Positions 1 through 8,916 of a stretch of DNA of 64,000 nucleotides are shown here, in pieces. The notes under the pieces were generated by a model. The model worked only from the letters and a program-made list of their open reading frames with translations, was not told the origin of the DNA and made no database searches. Origin of the DNA: Deltaproteobacteria bacterium (GTDB taxonomy: Bacteria > Desulfobacterota > Desulfobacteria > Desulfobacterales > Desulfosarcinaceae); contig JAKALP010000016.1 of NCBI GenBank assembly GCA_021824175.1, positions 1 through 64,000 of the forward strand. The letters are read 5' to 3'. The first letter of the stretch is position 1, and each line of letters begins with the position of its first letter. Position numbers and translations under genes: made by a program.

Positions 1-625
1 ACAGCCATTTACTTTCATTGTGGAGGGTTGGATCTGTTCCCGCACCCCCCAATCCAACCAACTCTAAAATTCAAAACGGCTTGACCACTATATGTTGGGG
101 GTACCCATTAAAAAGCCGGATGCGGCTAAAACTTTAAGGAAATCTGCTCAAAAAGGACTTTTTCTATAAACTTGTTGTAAGGCCAACGGCATTTCGTTCT
201 AAGCGTTGAGCGGTGGCAGCCGGGTGCGGCAGGTTTCCAGGGTACGGCTTGAGCGATTATGCCGTCCGCCAGAGGAGTTGGGGTTGTCATTTGCCTAAGT
301 AGCGAGACTTCTTGGCGTCTCACTTTCGGCGGTGGTATCGGCCGTATGGGGCAAAAAGGATGAATAAGTCATAAAACATCAAGGATGTCCCCTATTTCCC
401 TATTGATCCCTCAGGTCAGACCCATTATATTGAGTTCGTTTTTTGCCCCCCCCCATGCATTTTCCCCCCAAATAAGAATCAAGATTGCCCCATGGTTCTG
501 AAGGTCCAGGTTTCATGGACGAGGCTCAGTCTTATGCGAGAAACCGGTCTTCTCAGTTCAGCGGGTGGTCTTAATTCTGAAGAGGTCTAAGGCGTTCCAA
601 ATTCAATTTACGGGGAGCTGTTGAT
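1..625. other. gene-free stretch
   Basis: No convincing gene on either strand. The short open frame on the minus strand at 126-323 has no usable ribosome site and a composition unlike a protein. Poly-C tracts occur near 445-470. The last 20 bases carry the ribosome binding site of the next gene. Nothing else was recognised. Confidence 0.6.
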
Positions 626-1561
626 ATGGAAACCATCATGGCCGACGGTGATCGGTTGTCAATAAAGACGGACCGGACCACGTTGCAAATCTATCCTCAT
701 ACTGAGAGCCGGTTTCATTACCTGATGGGCTTTATTACCTTTTTTGTTTTTATTCCTTTGAGCTGCCTTCTCTTTCCGCTTTTGGTGGCAGTTAAATTGG
801 GGGTCTATGCACCTTTTGTTTTTCTTCTCGACGAACGATTCGTCAATCGTGTTTGGCGACTGCGATTCATAAGAATCAAGAATTTCTTTTTGATGTTTTT
901 CCACTACTTTGTTTTTAAGATCCATTATGCCTATACTTCAATTTGGCTGGCTTGTTTTCATAAGCAGGACGATCATTGGTACGGGGTCGATCTTTTGCCA
1001 TACCACAGTTATGAGGAGTATGTGACATCTTTTCGGGACTCAAGGGTCAGGTGGCGTTACAAAAAGAAATTAAAAACCTATCAGGAATATGATTTCCAAG
1101 AAAGGGTCATTCCGGATCACTTGGTTTTCTTTAAGGTTCTATTTTCGCGCAGCATCCTTCCCCTGATAAAAGCATCCAATCTCAGAAAAAACAGCGAAAT
1201 GTTGAATGTAAAAAATCGGATCGCCGCACTATTGGTACGGGATTATTTTCTTCTTTTATTTCTGCCGGTGCGCTTGCATATGTATGAAAAAGACGGGAAG
1301 CTCGTTGGCTTGTCCACTTATTTAAAGAAGGGCAATACGTTTATCATGCTTCAGCATATCATCGCCGATGAATTTAGCCGAAGTGGCTTGTTTTACAAGC
1401 AAATGGATACATGTTTTTCCTACGCCTTCGGTGATCCTCAAATCCGATTCGTTTCATGCGCCCTCACCACCGGTCAGTCCAAGCAGACCTGTGGCTGCCA
1501 TCCCATTAATTATCTTCTTACCGATGAATTTAAATTTTTATCTTTTTCAACTTTTTCATGA
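626..1561 (+). CDS. membrane-anchored FemAB/GNAT-like protein, function unknown
   Basis: A 311-residue protein of unknown function. A long hydrophobic stretch at about residues 30-65 suggests a membrane anchor. The middle (about 128-150) has a YEEY stretch followed by many Arg/Lys, as in the N-terminal half of FemAB-like acyltransferases. The region around 235-300 has the strand-helix pattern of a GNAT fold, including a VGLSTYLKKG strand. The ATG at 626 follows GGGGAG with a 9-base spacer. The gene is visibly more AT-rich than most neighbours, which hints at foreign origin. It stands alone and converges with the next gene. The acyltransferase assignment is inference from pattern only. Confidence 0.6.
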   Translation: METIMADGDRLSIKTDRTTLQIYPHTESRFHYLMGFITFFVFIPLSCLLFPLLVAVKLGVYAPFVFLLDERFVNRVWRLRFIRIKNFFLMFFHYFVFKIHYAYTSIWLACFHKQDDHWYGVDLLPYHSYEEYVTSFRDSRVRWRYKKKLKTYQEYDFQERVIPDHLVFFKVLFSRSILPLIKASNLRKNSEMLNVKNRIAALLVRDYFLLLFLPVRLHMYEKDGKLVGLSTYLKKGNTFIMLQHIIADEFSRSGLFYKQMDTCFSYAFGDPQIRFVSCALTTGQSKQTCGCHPINYLLTDEFKFLSFSTFS

Positions 1562-1612
1562 GCGCCGGCCCGTTTGAGTTCAGAAGTATTAATACTATTC
1601 TGATTGAAAGGC

Positions 1613-2608
1613 TTAAGGCATCTGTTCAAAAAAATCCCAAATGATGCGCGCCGCATCAAAACCATGGAGCGGGTCTTGGGGGTCTCTCTCGTTTGAATAA
1701 TAAGGACTCGGCCATTTGTGGGGCCACCCTTCCAGGGTATAGAGCACCACTTCGTCGTGGTCTGTGCAGTTTTTCCAATCCTGGACATGCACTTTGCCCT
1801 GGCGTTCATCGCGTTCGATGGGTGTTTCCGCACATCCGTCGCGCTCGATCCAGACGCCCAAGGAGCGCATCACCGACCAATATTCCCGTCCGGATTTTTT
1901 GGCCGGGTTGGTGCCGCCTTCAAATGGCACGTGCTCATCGACCAATCCATGGAAGGCTATGACCGGTAAGGGCTTCACCGGCCTGGGGATGCCCCACTCA
2001 GGGCTATTCTCATCGGTCCGGCCGCCCGCCGAAGCGGCCAGTGGGGCGAAGGCCGCCAGCATTTCTCCTCTTTCGGCCGCAAAGCGGTAGGCCAACATGC
2101 CGCCATTGGAAAAGCCCACCATGAAGATGTGCCGCTGATCCACGGCGAGGCGGCCGGAAGCATCTTTGATGACGGCGGCAAGGAAGCCCACGTCATCAAT
2201 ATTGTCTTCTTGGGCTGTACCGCAACAGTGTCCGGCGTTCCAGTGTTGGAAAAGGCCGAGATAGCCGATGCCATTGGGATAGATGGCGATAAACTGTTTT
2301 TCATCCGCCAGCTGGCTAAATCCGCTGAACCGCTCGACGAGTTTGGCATTGCCAAAAGCGCCGTGGAGTACGATCACCATGGGTAAGGGTTGTTTGCCGT
2401 CGTATCCCGGCGGCAGGTGAACCAGGTAGGTACGCTGAAAGCCGTGATAGCGGATGTCTACGTCGGCGATGTACGTGGCGGCTGCCTGGCCGGGGGCTCG
2501 GGGCAAGGCTGTCGTGCAGCCTGTGAGAGCTATGGCCAATAGAACCATTGCCAGCACGGCATGCTTCTTTAGCCGGCGTCCTGGATTTGACTTCAAAATT
2601 TGCATCAT
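1613..2608 (-). CDS. secreted PHB-depolymerase/feruloyl-esterase-like lipoprotein (LpqC type)
   Basis: A 331-residue alpha/beta hydrolase of the poly(3-hydroxybutyrate) depolymerase / feruloyl esterase group. A signal peptide ends in a lipobox LTGC (Cys31), so it should be a lipoprotein. The catalytic triad is visible: Ser167 in GFSNGG, Asp224 in GLVDEHVP, His297 in GWPHKWP. The oxyanion segment LHGAFGN lies at about 81-87. Family members cleave esters of polymers or feruloylated sugars; the real substrate cannot be told here. It is monocistronic and convergent with the upstream gene. Confidence 0.85.
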   Translation of the reverse strand: MMQILKSNPGRRLKKHAVLAMVLLAIALTGCTTALPRAPGQAAATYIADVDIRYHGFQRTYLVHLPPGYDGKQPLPMVIVLHGAFGNAKLVERFSGFSQLADEKQFIAIYPNGIGYLGLFQHWNAGHCCGTAQEDNIDDVGFLAAVIKDASGRLAVDQRHIFMVGFSNGGMLAYRFAAERGEMLAAFAPLAASAGGRTDENSPEWGIPRPVKPLPVIAFHGLVDEHVPFEGGTNPAKKSGREYWSVMRSLGVWIERDGCAETPIERDERQGKVHVQDWKNCTDHDEVVLYTLEGWPHKWPSPYYSNERDPQDPLHGFDAARIIWDFFEQMP

Positions 2609-3119
2609 ATTCTTGCTTCATTGTCGAGTTGCAGATCATTTTCTGAGCTGGTGTTTCAGGGGGCGACCATCCCATCAATACCGATCCGGCCAAATACCAC
2701 AAATCAGAGTGATCGTGCTATTCTTTCCATCCAACTGAAGTTTTTAAGGATGAAAAAGTTAAGCCTTATCCTTTCAATAGCGAGTCTGGAAAAAAGGTGA
2801 AATGGCATACATTTTATGCTATGTATGAATGAGAAAAGCACGGTGCTGAGCATTTAGAGAGCGATCCCCACCCCCATTCCCCCCCAAAAAAATGTGGTGC
2901 GTTCTTTCACTCTGTTGGGATGAATCTTTAATAAAGAGGCATCTTAATTAATGGTAAAAGGCGCGGCGATTGTTGGCCGCGAATCGCGCGCCATTTAAGC
3001 GGAATGACTTCACTGAAGACCATTGGCCGTCAATGATCGGGCCCGTTGACTGTTTTAAATGATTCGAAAGGCGGCACCGGGCAACTTGAAAATTATGGAT
3101 GTATGGGAGGACGAAGACT
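2609..3119. other. intergenic region between divergent genes
   Basis: About 500 bases with no gene, between the divergent esterase and acyltransferase genes. It must hold both promoters, but no clear -35/-10 pair stands out. A small inverted repeat (CATACA...TGTATG) lies near 2806-2826. The end holds the GGGAGG ribosome site (3105-3110) of the next gene. Confidence 0.5.
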
Positions 3120-4301
3120 ATGAAAACGACCTATCAGCGCAAAGTGTCACCCGTGGAAAGACTGTATACCGTCATTGCCGAAACAGATCCTCCATTTTGC
3201 AATACCATGATTGTTGAAGGCACCGGCGCGATTGATTTATCGCTTTGGGAAAAGGCCGTGGCAGCGGCTAGCGAAGCCAATCCGGGCAGCCGGCTGGTGT
3301 ATAAGGGGCGATGGTTATGGGCCAAATGGGTGGATTCGGGCGTGGCCCCACCGATTCGATTCGTCGATGGATCGAAGTGGTCCGGCTATGAACCAGATGG
3401 CGCGTCTTTTCTTTATGACCCCTTTCCCTTTATGACCAGCCACACTTGCGAGGTCTTGATGGTCAATGGCGGTCCGCCGCGAATTGTATTCCGCACCCTC
3501 CACGCGATCATGGACGGTACCGGTACCCTGATGTGGGTTCAAGATATCTTTCGCGCGCTGCGCAAAGAACCGCTGGTGGGAACGCCCTCCACCATCACCG
3601 ATGACAAATTTGTGGCCGGTTTGAATCTGCCGAAAGAAAAGCCCGTGAGGCGCAAAAAGTGCCTGACGCCCACTGGACTTCCCGATGGCGCAGCGCCGGG
3701 TTTTACTTGGAAGAGAAGGACCCTGGAAGGCAAATATTCGCGGCTTTTGCCCCAAATGGCGCTTGCGACGGCCAAGGAAGCCCGAAAACATGGGCAGGGA
3801 AACGTCATGATCGTTGTGCCCCATGATTTTCGCCGAAGGGTTCAGGACCCAGGTACAACCGCCAATTTGTCACGCCGATTCTTCGTGGATATCCCTCCGG
3901 ATGCCACCATCGACTCCATTTCTCAGGAGTTGAAAGAGAAGCTCGACCACTTAACCGGCGATCCTGGTTTTGCTACTCTATTTGTATCCATTCCCAGGTC
4001 CTGGTTGAAATCACTGGCCATCTCCACGAGGGAAAAAGATCGGCAGAGGGGATTTTATAAAGACTCTGGCACACTCTCCAATGGCGGCAAGCTGCCCATT
4101 GAATTGCTTCATGGCGGCGGATTCGTGACTAAAAAGTTTTTCTTTCTTCCTCCGCTCATGGAGACCAAACCGGTTTTTCTTAGCACCGTGGGCTATGGGA
4201 ATACGCTTGAGGTTGTCGCGGCCATGCCCCGAGTGCTGGCAAATAACGGCCGGTTGGAGCGATATCTGGATAATATCATCGCGGAATTGAAAGCGAGTTA
4301 G
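3120..4301 (+). CDS. condensation-fold CoA-dependent acyltransferase-like protein, copy 1
   Basis: A 393-residue protein with the HxxxDG motif of the condensation / PapA / wax-ester-synthase acyltransferase superfamily (HAIMDG, His128 to Gly133). A DFRRR stretch near residue 237 is where these families often carry a second conserved Arg region. The in-frame ATG at 3099 would overlap the GGGAGG site, so 3120 is chosen (9-base spacer). Length fits a single free-standing condensation-like domain, with no carrier or adenylation domain nearby. It is followed 57 bases later by a clear paralogue. It may join an acyl-CoA to an alcohol or amine; the substrate is unknown. Confidence 0.75.
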   Translation: MKTTYQRKVSPVERLYTVIAETDPPFCNTMIVEGTGAIDLSLWEKAVAAASEANPGSRLVYKGRWLWAKWVDSGVAPPIRFVDGSKWSGYEPDGASFLYDPFPFMTSHTCEVLMVNGGPPRIVFRTLHAIMDGTGTLMWVQDIFRALRKEPLVGTPSTITDDKFVAGLNLPKEKPVRRKKCLTPTGLPDGAAPGFTWKRRTLEGKYSRLLPQMALATAKEARKHGQGNVMIVVPHDFRRRVQDPGTTANLSRRFFVDIPPDATIDSISQELKEKLDHLTGDPGFATLFVSIPRSWLKSLAISTREKDRQRGFYKDSGTLSNGGKLPIELLHGGGFVTKKFFFLPPLMETKPVFLSTVGYGNTLEVVAAMPRVLANNGRLERYLDNIIAELKAS

Positions 4302-4358
4302 GTTGGATTGAGATGGCTTGCAATAAGATAGAGGCGCGTCGCATACGGGGAGATGTGG

Positions 4359-5561
4359 ATGTTTAGCGAAACAAAGTCGGTGGCTACGATCTTTCAGCGC
4401 AAAGTGTCGCCGGTCGAAAGACTTTTTATTATGCTGGCGGAAATTGAATCGCCGTTTTGCAATCAGGTCGTACTGGAAGGAACCGGCGTGTTGAATGAAT
4501 CGCTTTGGCAAAACGCGGTCGAAGAGGCGTGTGAAGCCAATCCAGGCAGCCGGTTGATTCTTAAGGGCCGATGGATTTGGGCCAAATGGGTGGATTCGGG
4601 TATTACAGCGCCGATCCGAGTGGTCGACGGCTCGAACTGGTCCGGTTATGAATCAGATGGTGCCCCTTTTCTTTTTGACCCGTTTCCTTACAAGACCAGC
4701 CACACCAGTGAGGTGCTGCTGGTTAACGGGAGTCCACCCCGCGTAATTTTTCGTACCCTTCATGCGACTATGGATGGAGGGGGTACAGCCATGTGGGTTC
4801 TCGATATCTTTCGCGCTCTGCGCAAAGAGCCATTGGTTGGGGCGCCCTCCACCATCACCGACAAGGAATTGATGGATAGCTTAAAATGTCAGACCAGAGA
4901 TGTGTTATCCGCCAAAAGATGTCTTACCCCGACCGGCCGACCCGATGGAAAGGAGCCAGGATTTATTTGGAAGAGAACTACACTGGAGGGCAAGTTTTCA
5001 AAGCTTCTGCCGCAACTGGCTTTGGCGGTGGCCAAAGAAGCTCGCCAGCAGGGGCCGGGAGACGTCCGCGTCACGGTGCCCCTTGATCTGCGCAAGCGCG
5101 TGCCGGATATAGCCTCTACCGCCAATTTTACACGCAGGATCTATTTGGAAATACCTCCGGAAGCCACCATCGACACTCTTTCCCGGCAGTTGAAAGAAAA
5201 GCTCGATCATCTCGTTGGTGACCCTTGGCTTGGGAATCTGGCGATCTACATCCCCATGGTGTGGCTGAAGGGTTTATTCATCGCTTCAAGGGAAAAAGAT
5301 CGGGAAAGAGGATTTTACAAGGATACCGGAACAATCTCCAACTTGGGGAAGCTGCCGGTGGAATTGTTTCGAGGCGGAGGATTTGAAGCTCAAACCTGTT
5401 TTTTCATACCCCCGGAGGTGCAAGCGAAACCCTTTTTTATAACTCTCTCGGGTTACGAAAACAGGGTCGAGATGATCACCGCCATGCCCAGAGTGCTTGC
5501 AAGCAAGGGCCGATTGGACAAATTCATCGCCAATATTCTTACTGAATTGAAATCCAGCTAA
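4359..5561 (+). CDS. condensation-fold CoA-dependent acyltransferase-like protein, copy 2
   Basis: A 400-residue paralogue of the preceding gene, matching it along its whole length (shared QRKVSPVERL start, RWxWAKWVDSG, SGYExDGAxF, FRALRKEPLVG). The catalytic motif is HATMDG at about residues 131-136. A GGGGAG site just before 4353 makes the second ATG at 4359 the better start. The pair arose by tandem duplication and is probably co-transcribed. Two retained copies suggest either a heteromeric enzyme or two acceptor specificities. That is inference. Confidence 0.75.
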   Translation: MFSETKSVATIFQRKVSPVERLFIMLAEIESPFCNQVVLEGTGVLNESLWQNAVEEACEANPGSRLILKGRWIWAKWVDSGITAPIRVVDGSNWSGYESDGAPFLFDPFPYKTSHTSEVLLVNGSPPRVIFRTLHATMDGGGTAMWVLDIFRALRKEPLVGAPSTITDKELMDSLKCQTRDVLSAKRCLTPTGRPDGKEPGFIWKRTTLEGKFSKLLPQLALAVAKEARQQGPGDVRVTVPLDLRKRVPDIASTANFTRRIYLEIPPEATIDTLSRQLKEKLDHLVGDPWLGNLAIYIPMVWLKGLFIASREKDRERGFYKDTGTISNLGKLPVELFRGGGFEAQTCFFIPPEVQAKPFFITLSGYENRVEMITAMPRVLASKGRLDKFIANILTELKSS

Positions 5562-5571
5562 CTGAAGGGTT

Positions 5572-5739
5572 TTATATTTCCCTCAATTCCGAAATGCGCT
5601 CCTTGGTGGTCTTGGGATCGTCTACCCAGCGTATCCAAACACAATTTGGATCATCGCTGTCCAGGCCTACCACTAGCCCGCATCCGTTGGTGATAAACCG
5701 GGAGCTATCTTTGAAAGCAACGATTTGGCCCTTTTTCAT
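5572..5739 (-). CDS. small hypothetical protein (55 aa)
   Basis: A 55-residue soluble protein beginning MKKGQIVAFKDSS, unknown function. The chosen ATG has a strong GAGGGG site about 6 bases upstream, while a longer frame reaching 5844 lacks one. The compact beta-rich sequence with GxVVGLDSDDPNCVWIRW resembles small SH3/KOW-like folds, but no family was recognised. It converges with the acyltransferase pair. Confidence 0.6.
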   Translation of the reverse strand: MKKGQIVAFKDSSRFITNGCGLVVGLDSDDPNCVWIRWVDDPKTTKERISELREI

Positions 5740-5931
5740 ATCCACCCCTCTTCGAAATTGCACTTCCATGGTTCTATTCGCATCATCCAACAAACTGGGG
5801 GAAGCCCTGATTATTAGCTTAGTTATAAGGTCTCCAATAGGCAATCGGGTAAACTCTGATTTTTAGCCGCCAAAAGACTGAAAATGATCTGCCAATTGGG
5901 GACAATTGAAGGCTGGAAACCCTATGGATAT

Positions 5932-6096
5932 GCCATCTCAAAAAAGCCTTTTGGACCAAACTTTCTGTCAGAAGAAGATTTAAGTAATTAAAATGATGTG
6001 GTTTAGCTTTAAGGCGCCACCTCCAGGGCTTTATCCCGCTGCACTTTGGCAGGGTTTTTGGTCCAAATCCCATGATTGGAATGGCATGTAGTGTTT
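5932..6096. repeat. degenerate long palindromic repeat element (copy 1)
   Basis: Left arm contains ATGCCATCTCAAAAAAG then CTTTTGGACCAAACT. The right arm contains TTTTTGGTCCAAA and ends in ATGGCAT. The left arm matches the arm of the well-preserved element at 16246-16383. It lies in the non-coding stretch upstream of the TetR gene. Confidence 0.5.
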
Positions 6097-6281
6097 TTTG
6101 AGGGGCTCGGTGGGCGACTGTGAGCTCCCGGCATATCCAACGGAAGGCCGTCTCTCTTTTCAAATCCATGGCCCTGAATTTGAACAAAAATGGCTTGAAG
6201 AACGGGTTTCACAAGATTTGCCGTCAATGGTTTTGGTGCGGTTGGACGGAATGGGGGCCAATCATGAGGTCGGTTTTTTTG

Positions 6282-6327
6282 TTGACAGCGGGAATCAGGT
6301 TTTGATAAATGAGTGAATATTCATTCA
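6282..6327 (+). promoter_or_regulatory. promoter with overlapping TetR-type operator
   Basis: A -35 TTGACA (6282-6287) and a -10 like ATAAAT (6305-6310) are spaced 17 bases apart. Overlapping the -10 is the palindrome TGAGTGA-ATAT-TCATTCA (6310-6327), one mismatch from perfect. Its position suggests repression, most simply by the TetR protein encoded just downstream. The same motif recurs at 11466-11483. Confidence 0.75.
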
Positions 6328-6354
6328 TTGATTTGAAGCGCCTTGGGAAGGGCC

Positions 6355-7002
6355 ATGAAACGCAATACGGACAAATACCAGCAGATTCTCACCGCCGCCA
6401 TTCGGGTTTTTGCCCATCGCGGTTTTTCCCAATCCACCATCTCCCAGATCGCTCAGGAAGCCGGTGTCGCCGACGGCACGATTTATCTTTATTTCAAAAA
6501 TAAAGATGACATTCTGGTGCAGTTTTACGAGCGCATGACAGAGATCGTTTCCAATCGGTTCTGGGAGGCCGTCAATGCCGGTAAAACAGCGGTGGATCAG
6601 CTTTATAACTTAATCCATGCGCACTTGGCCCTCTTTCAGAGCGAACCCTTTGGCGCCATTGTGTATCAGGGCGAAACCCATCTGCAGTGGCGGTTGGTTC
6701 AGGAGCCCATTCGCCAGATGTCCAAAATGTACCGAGATGTGATCACTCGCATCGTTGATCAGGGCCAAAAGGAGGGCACCATCCGCGGCGATCTGTATGT
6801 CGGTTTGGTCAAACGGCTGATCAATGGCGCGGTGGATGAAGTGATCAATACTTGGATTCACACAGGGCGGGATCATGATCTGGCGGCCATGGCCGAGCCG
6901 CTGGTCAACTTGTTTATTCAAGGTATTGGAACCCCTCAAGGTCAAAAAGGTGTCAGTCCCACCCCATTGAAGTCCATAAACGAAATTAATGCGGTGACAT
7001 GA
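6355..7002 (+). CDS. TetR-family regulator of fatty-acid oxidation genes
   Basis: A 215-residue TetR protein. The helix-turn-helix lies at about residues 8-50, with ILTAAIRVFAHRGF, TTIS-like SQSTISQIAQEAGV and GTIYLYFKNK, the usual TetR signature. The variable C-terminal half presumably binds an acyl-CoA. The ATG at 6355 follows GGGAAGG; a TTG at 6343 is less likely. It is 29 bases upstream of an acyl-CoA dehydrogenase and probably co-transcribed with it. A palindrome on its own promoter suggests autoregulation. Acyl-CoA as inducer is inferred from context (FadR-type TetR repressors of Gram-positives and deltaproteobacteria). Confidence 0.9.
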   Translation: MKRNTDKYQQILTAAIRVFAHRGFSQSTISQIAQEAGVADGTIYLYFKNKDDILVQFYERMTEIVSNRFWEAVNAGKTAVDQLYNLIHAHLALFQSEPFGAIVYQGETHLQWRLVQEPIRQMSKMYRDVITRIVDQGQKEGTIRGDLYVGLVKRLINGAVDEVINTWIHTGRDHDLAAMAEPLVNLFIQGIGTPQGQKGVSPTPLKSINEINAVT

Positions 7003-7031
7003 TATTGTGAAAAGGAAGGAGATTGCTTGAA

Positions 7032-8846
7032 ATGGCACAGGTATTATCAGATCGTAAAGACGTTGATTTTGTACTCTTTGACCAACTCAAAGTAGATGAG
7101 TTGAGCAAGGATGAAGAGTACGCGGAGTTCAACCGCAAAACCATCGAAATGATCGTGACCGAGGCGCGCAATCTGGCGATCAAAGAGATTTTGCCGACCC
7201 AGAAAGATGGCGATACGATCGGCGCCCGGTTTGACAACGGCGTGGTCACCACCCCCGAAAGCTTCAAGCGGGCCTGGGAGTTGTTCAAAGAGGGTGAATG
7301 GGTCGGCACCTCCATGCCGGCGGAGTGGGGCGGGCAGGGCATGCCACATTCGGTGGGCATTGCCGTGGGCGAATACTTTTCAGCCGCCAACTTCGCCTTC
7401 ATGATGTACACGGGCCTGACCAACGGCGCCGCTGGTTTGATTCATTCGTTCGGCACCGAAAAGCTCAAAAAACTGTTCTTGAAAAACATGAACACCGGTC
7501 ATTGGACCGGCACCATGTTGTTGACTGAACCCGAAGCCGGCTCGGATGTGGGTGCGCTCACCACCTCAGCGGTGAAAAACGAAGACGGTACTTACTCCAT
7601 CTCGGGCAATAAAATTTTCATCTCCGCCGGCGAGCATGATCTGGCTGAAAACATTATTCATGCCACCCTGGCCCGTATTGAAGGAGCACCGGCTGGCACG
7701 GCGGGCATCTCTTTGTTCCTGGTGCCCAAAATCTGGGTCAATGATGACGGCAGTCTGGCCGAACCCAATGACGTGGTCTGTACCGGTATTGAGGAGAAAA
7801 TGGGAATCCATGGCAATGCCACCGCCTCGTTGACCTTGGGCGGCAAAGGCAAGTGCCGCGGTTACCTGCTGGGCCAGGAGCACAAAGGCATGCGCGCCAT
7901 GTTCCAGATGATGAACGGCGCCCGCCTGCACACCGGTGCTTCGGCCTTTGCCGATGCTAGCGCTGCCTACCTCTATGCCCTGAATTATGCCCGCGAGCGC
8001 GTGCAGATGCGTCGTGCCGATGCTTTTGAAAAAGACGCCCAGGCCGTGACCATCATCAACCATCCAGACGTGCGGCGCATGCTCATCACCATGAAATCCT
8101 ATGTGGAAGGCATTCGCAGCTTGCTCTACTACGTGGCTAAACTGATCGATCAGTCCCACATAGCCAAGGATGAAAAGGAAAAAGCCAAATACGAAGCCCT
8201 GATCGGTTTTCTGACGCCGATTTGCAAAGGTTATGTCACCGACCGCGCTTTTGACGTGGCCAATCTGGGCATGCAGGTCTACGGCGGCTACGGTTACATC
8301 AAAGAGTATCCCGTGGAGCAATTGGTGCGTGATATTCGCATCACCATGATCTACGAAGGCACCAACGGCATCCAGGCCATGGACTACCTGGGCCGCAAAA
8401 CCGTGATGGACGGCGGCAAGGCCATGATGGCTATGATGAAAGAGATGCAAAAGACTTTCAATACCGCCAAGGAGATCGAGGTTCTCAAGCCGTTAGTGGA
8501 AAAAACCGAAGCGATCTGCAAGCGTCTGGGCGATTCCGCCATGCATTTGGGCAAGGCCATGATGGAAGGCAAGATCATGAATGCCCTGGCCTTCTCCTAT
8601 ACTTTCATGGAAGCTTCCGGTGATACCATCATGGCATGGATGCTTTTGTGGCGTGCCAGCATTGCATCTCAGCAAATAGCAACCGGCAATAAGAAGAAAG
8701 ATCAAAAGTTCCTCGAAGGCCAAATTAAATCAGCGGAATTCTTCGTCAACAACATACTGCCGCTGACCAACGGCAAAATCGAGACGATTCTGGGCGCCTG
8801 CTGCTCCGCCATGGATATCGACGACGAGAGCTTCGGCGGGAAATAG
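7032..8846 (+). CDS. acyl-CoA dehydrogenase, 600-residue class with C-terminal extension
   Basis: A 604-residue FAD-dependent acyl-CoA dehydrogenase that introduces the alpha-beta double bond in beta-oxidation and passes electrons to ETF. The FAD/substrate region reads TGTMLLTEPEAGSDVGAL (about 158-175). The catalytic Glu442 is in IYEGTNGIQA. It has the extra N-terminal and C-terminal domains of the long class (as in DmdC-type enzymes), so it is longer than the usual 380-residue enzymes. AAGGAAGGAG lies about 10 bases before the ATG at 7032; the upstream TTG is too close to that site. The chain length preferred cannot be told. Confidence 0.93.
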   Translation: MAQVLSDRKDVDFVLFDQLKVDELSKDEEYAEFNRKTIEMIVTEARNLAIKEILPTQKDGDTIGARFDNGVVTTPESFKRAWELFKEGEWVGTSMPAEWGGQGMPHSVGIAVGEYFSAANFAFMMYTGLTNGAAGLIHSFGTEKLKKLFLKNMNTGHWTGTMLLTEPEAGSDVGALTTSAVKNEDGTYSISGNKIFISAGEHDLAENIIHATLARIEGAPAGTAGISLFLVPKIWVNDDGSLAEPNDVVCTGIEEKMGIHGNATASLTLGGKGKCRGYLLGQEHKGMRAMFQMMNGARLHTGASAFADASAAYLYALNYARERVQMRRADAFEKDAQAVTIINHPDVRRMLITMKSYVEGIRSLLYYVAKLIDQSHIAKDEKEKAKYEALIGFLTPICKGYVTDRAFDVANLGMQVYGGYGYIKEYPVEQLVRDIRITMIYEGTNGIQAMDYLGRKTVMDGGKAMMAMMKEMQKTFNTAKEIEVLKPLVEKTEAICKRLGDSAMHLGKAMMEGKIMNALAFSYTFMEASGDTIMAWMLLWRASIASQQIATGNKKKDQKFLEGQIKSAEFFVNNILPLTNGKIETILGACCSAMDIDDESFGGK

Positions 8847-8878
8847 TTCTGCAACAAGCCTTTAATTTGAGTGAATAG

Positions 8879-8914
8879 AAAAGCCGGAGACCATAAAGGT
8901 TTCCGGCTTTTTAT
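8879..8914. terminator. rho-independent terminator, probably bidirectional
   Basis: Hairpin AAAGCCGGAGACC / GGTTTCCGGCTTT with a short loop, followed by T-rich sequence on the plus strand and preceded by A-rich sequence. It sits between the convergent dehydrogenase and ligase genes. Confidence 0.85.
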
Positions 8915-8916
8915 AT

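Noticed and set aside
7566-8450. Minus-strand open frame of 294 codons
   Set aside because: Antisense of the acyl-CoA dehydrogenase; very His-rich translation.
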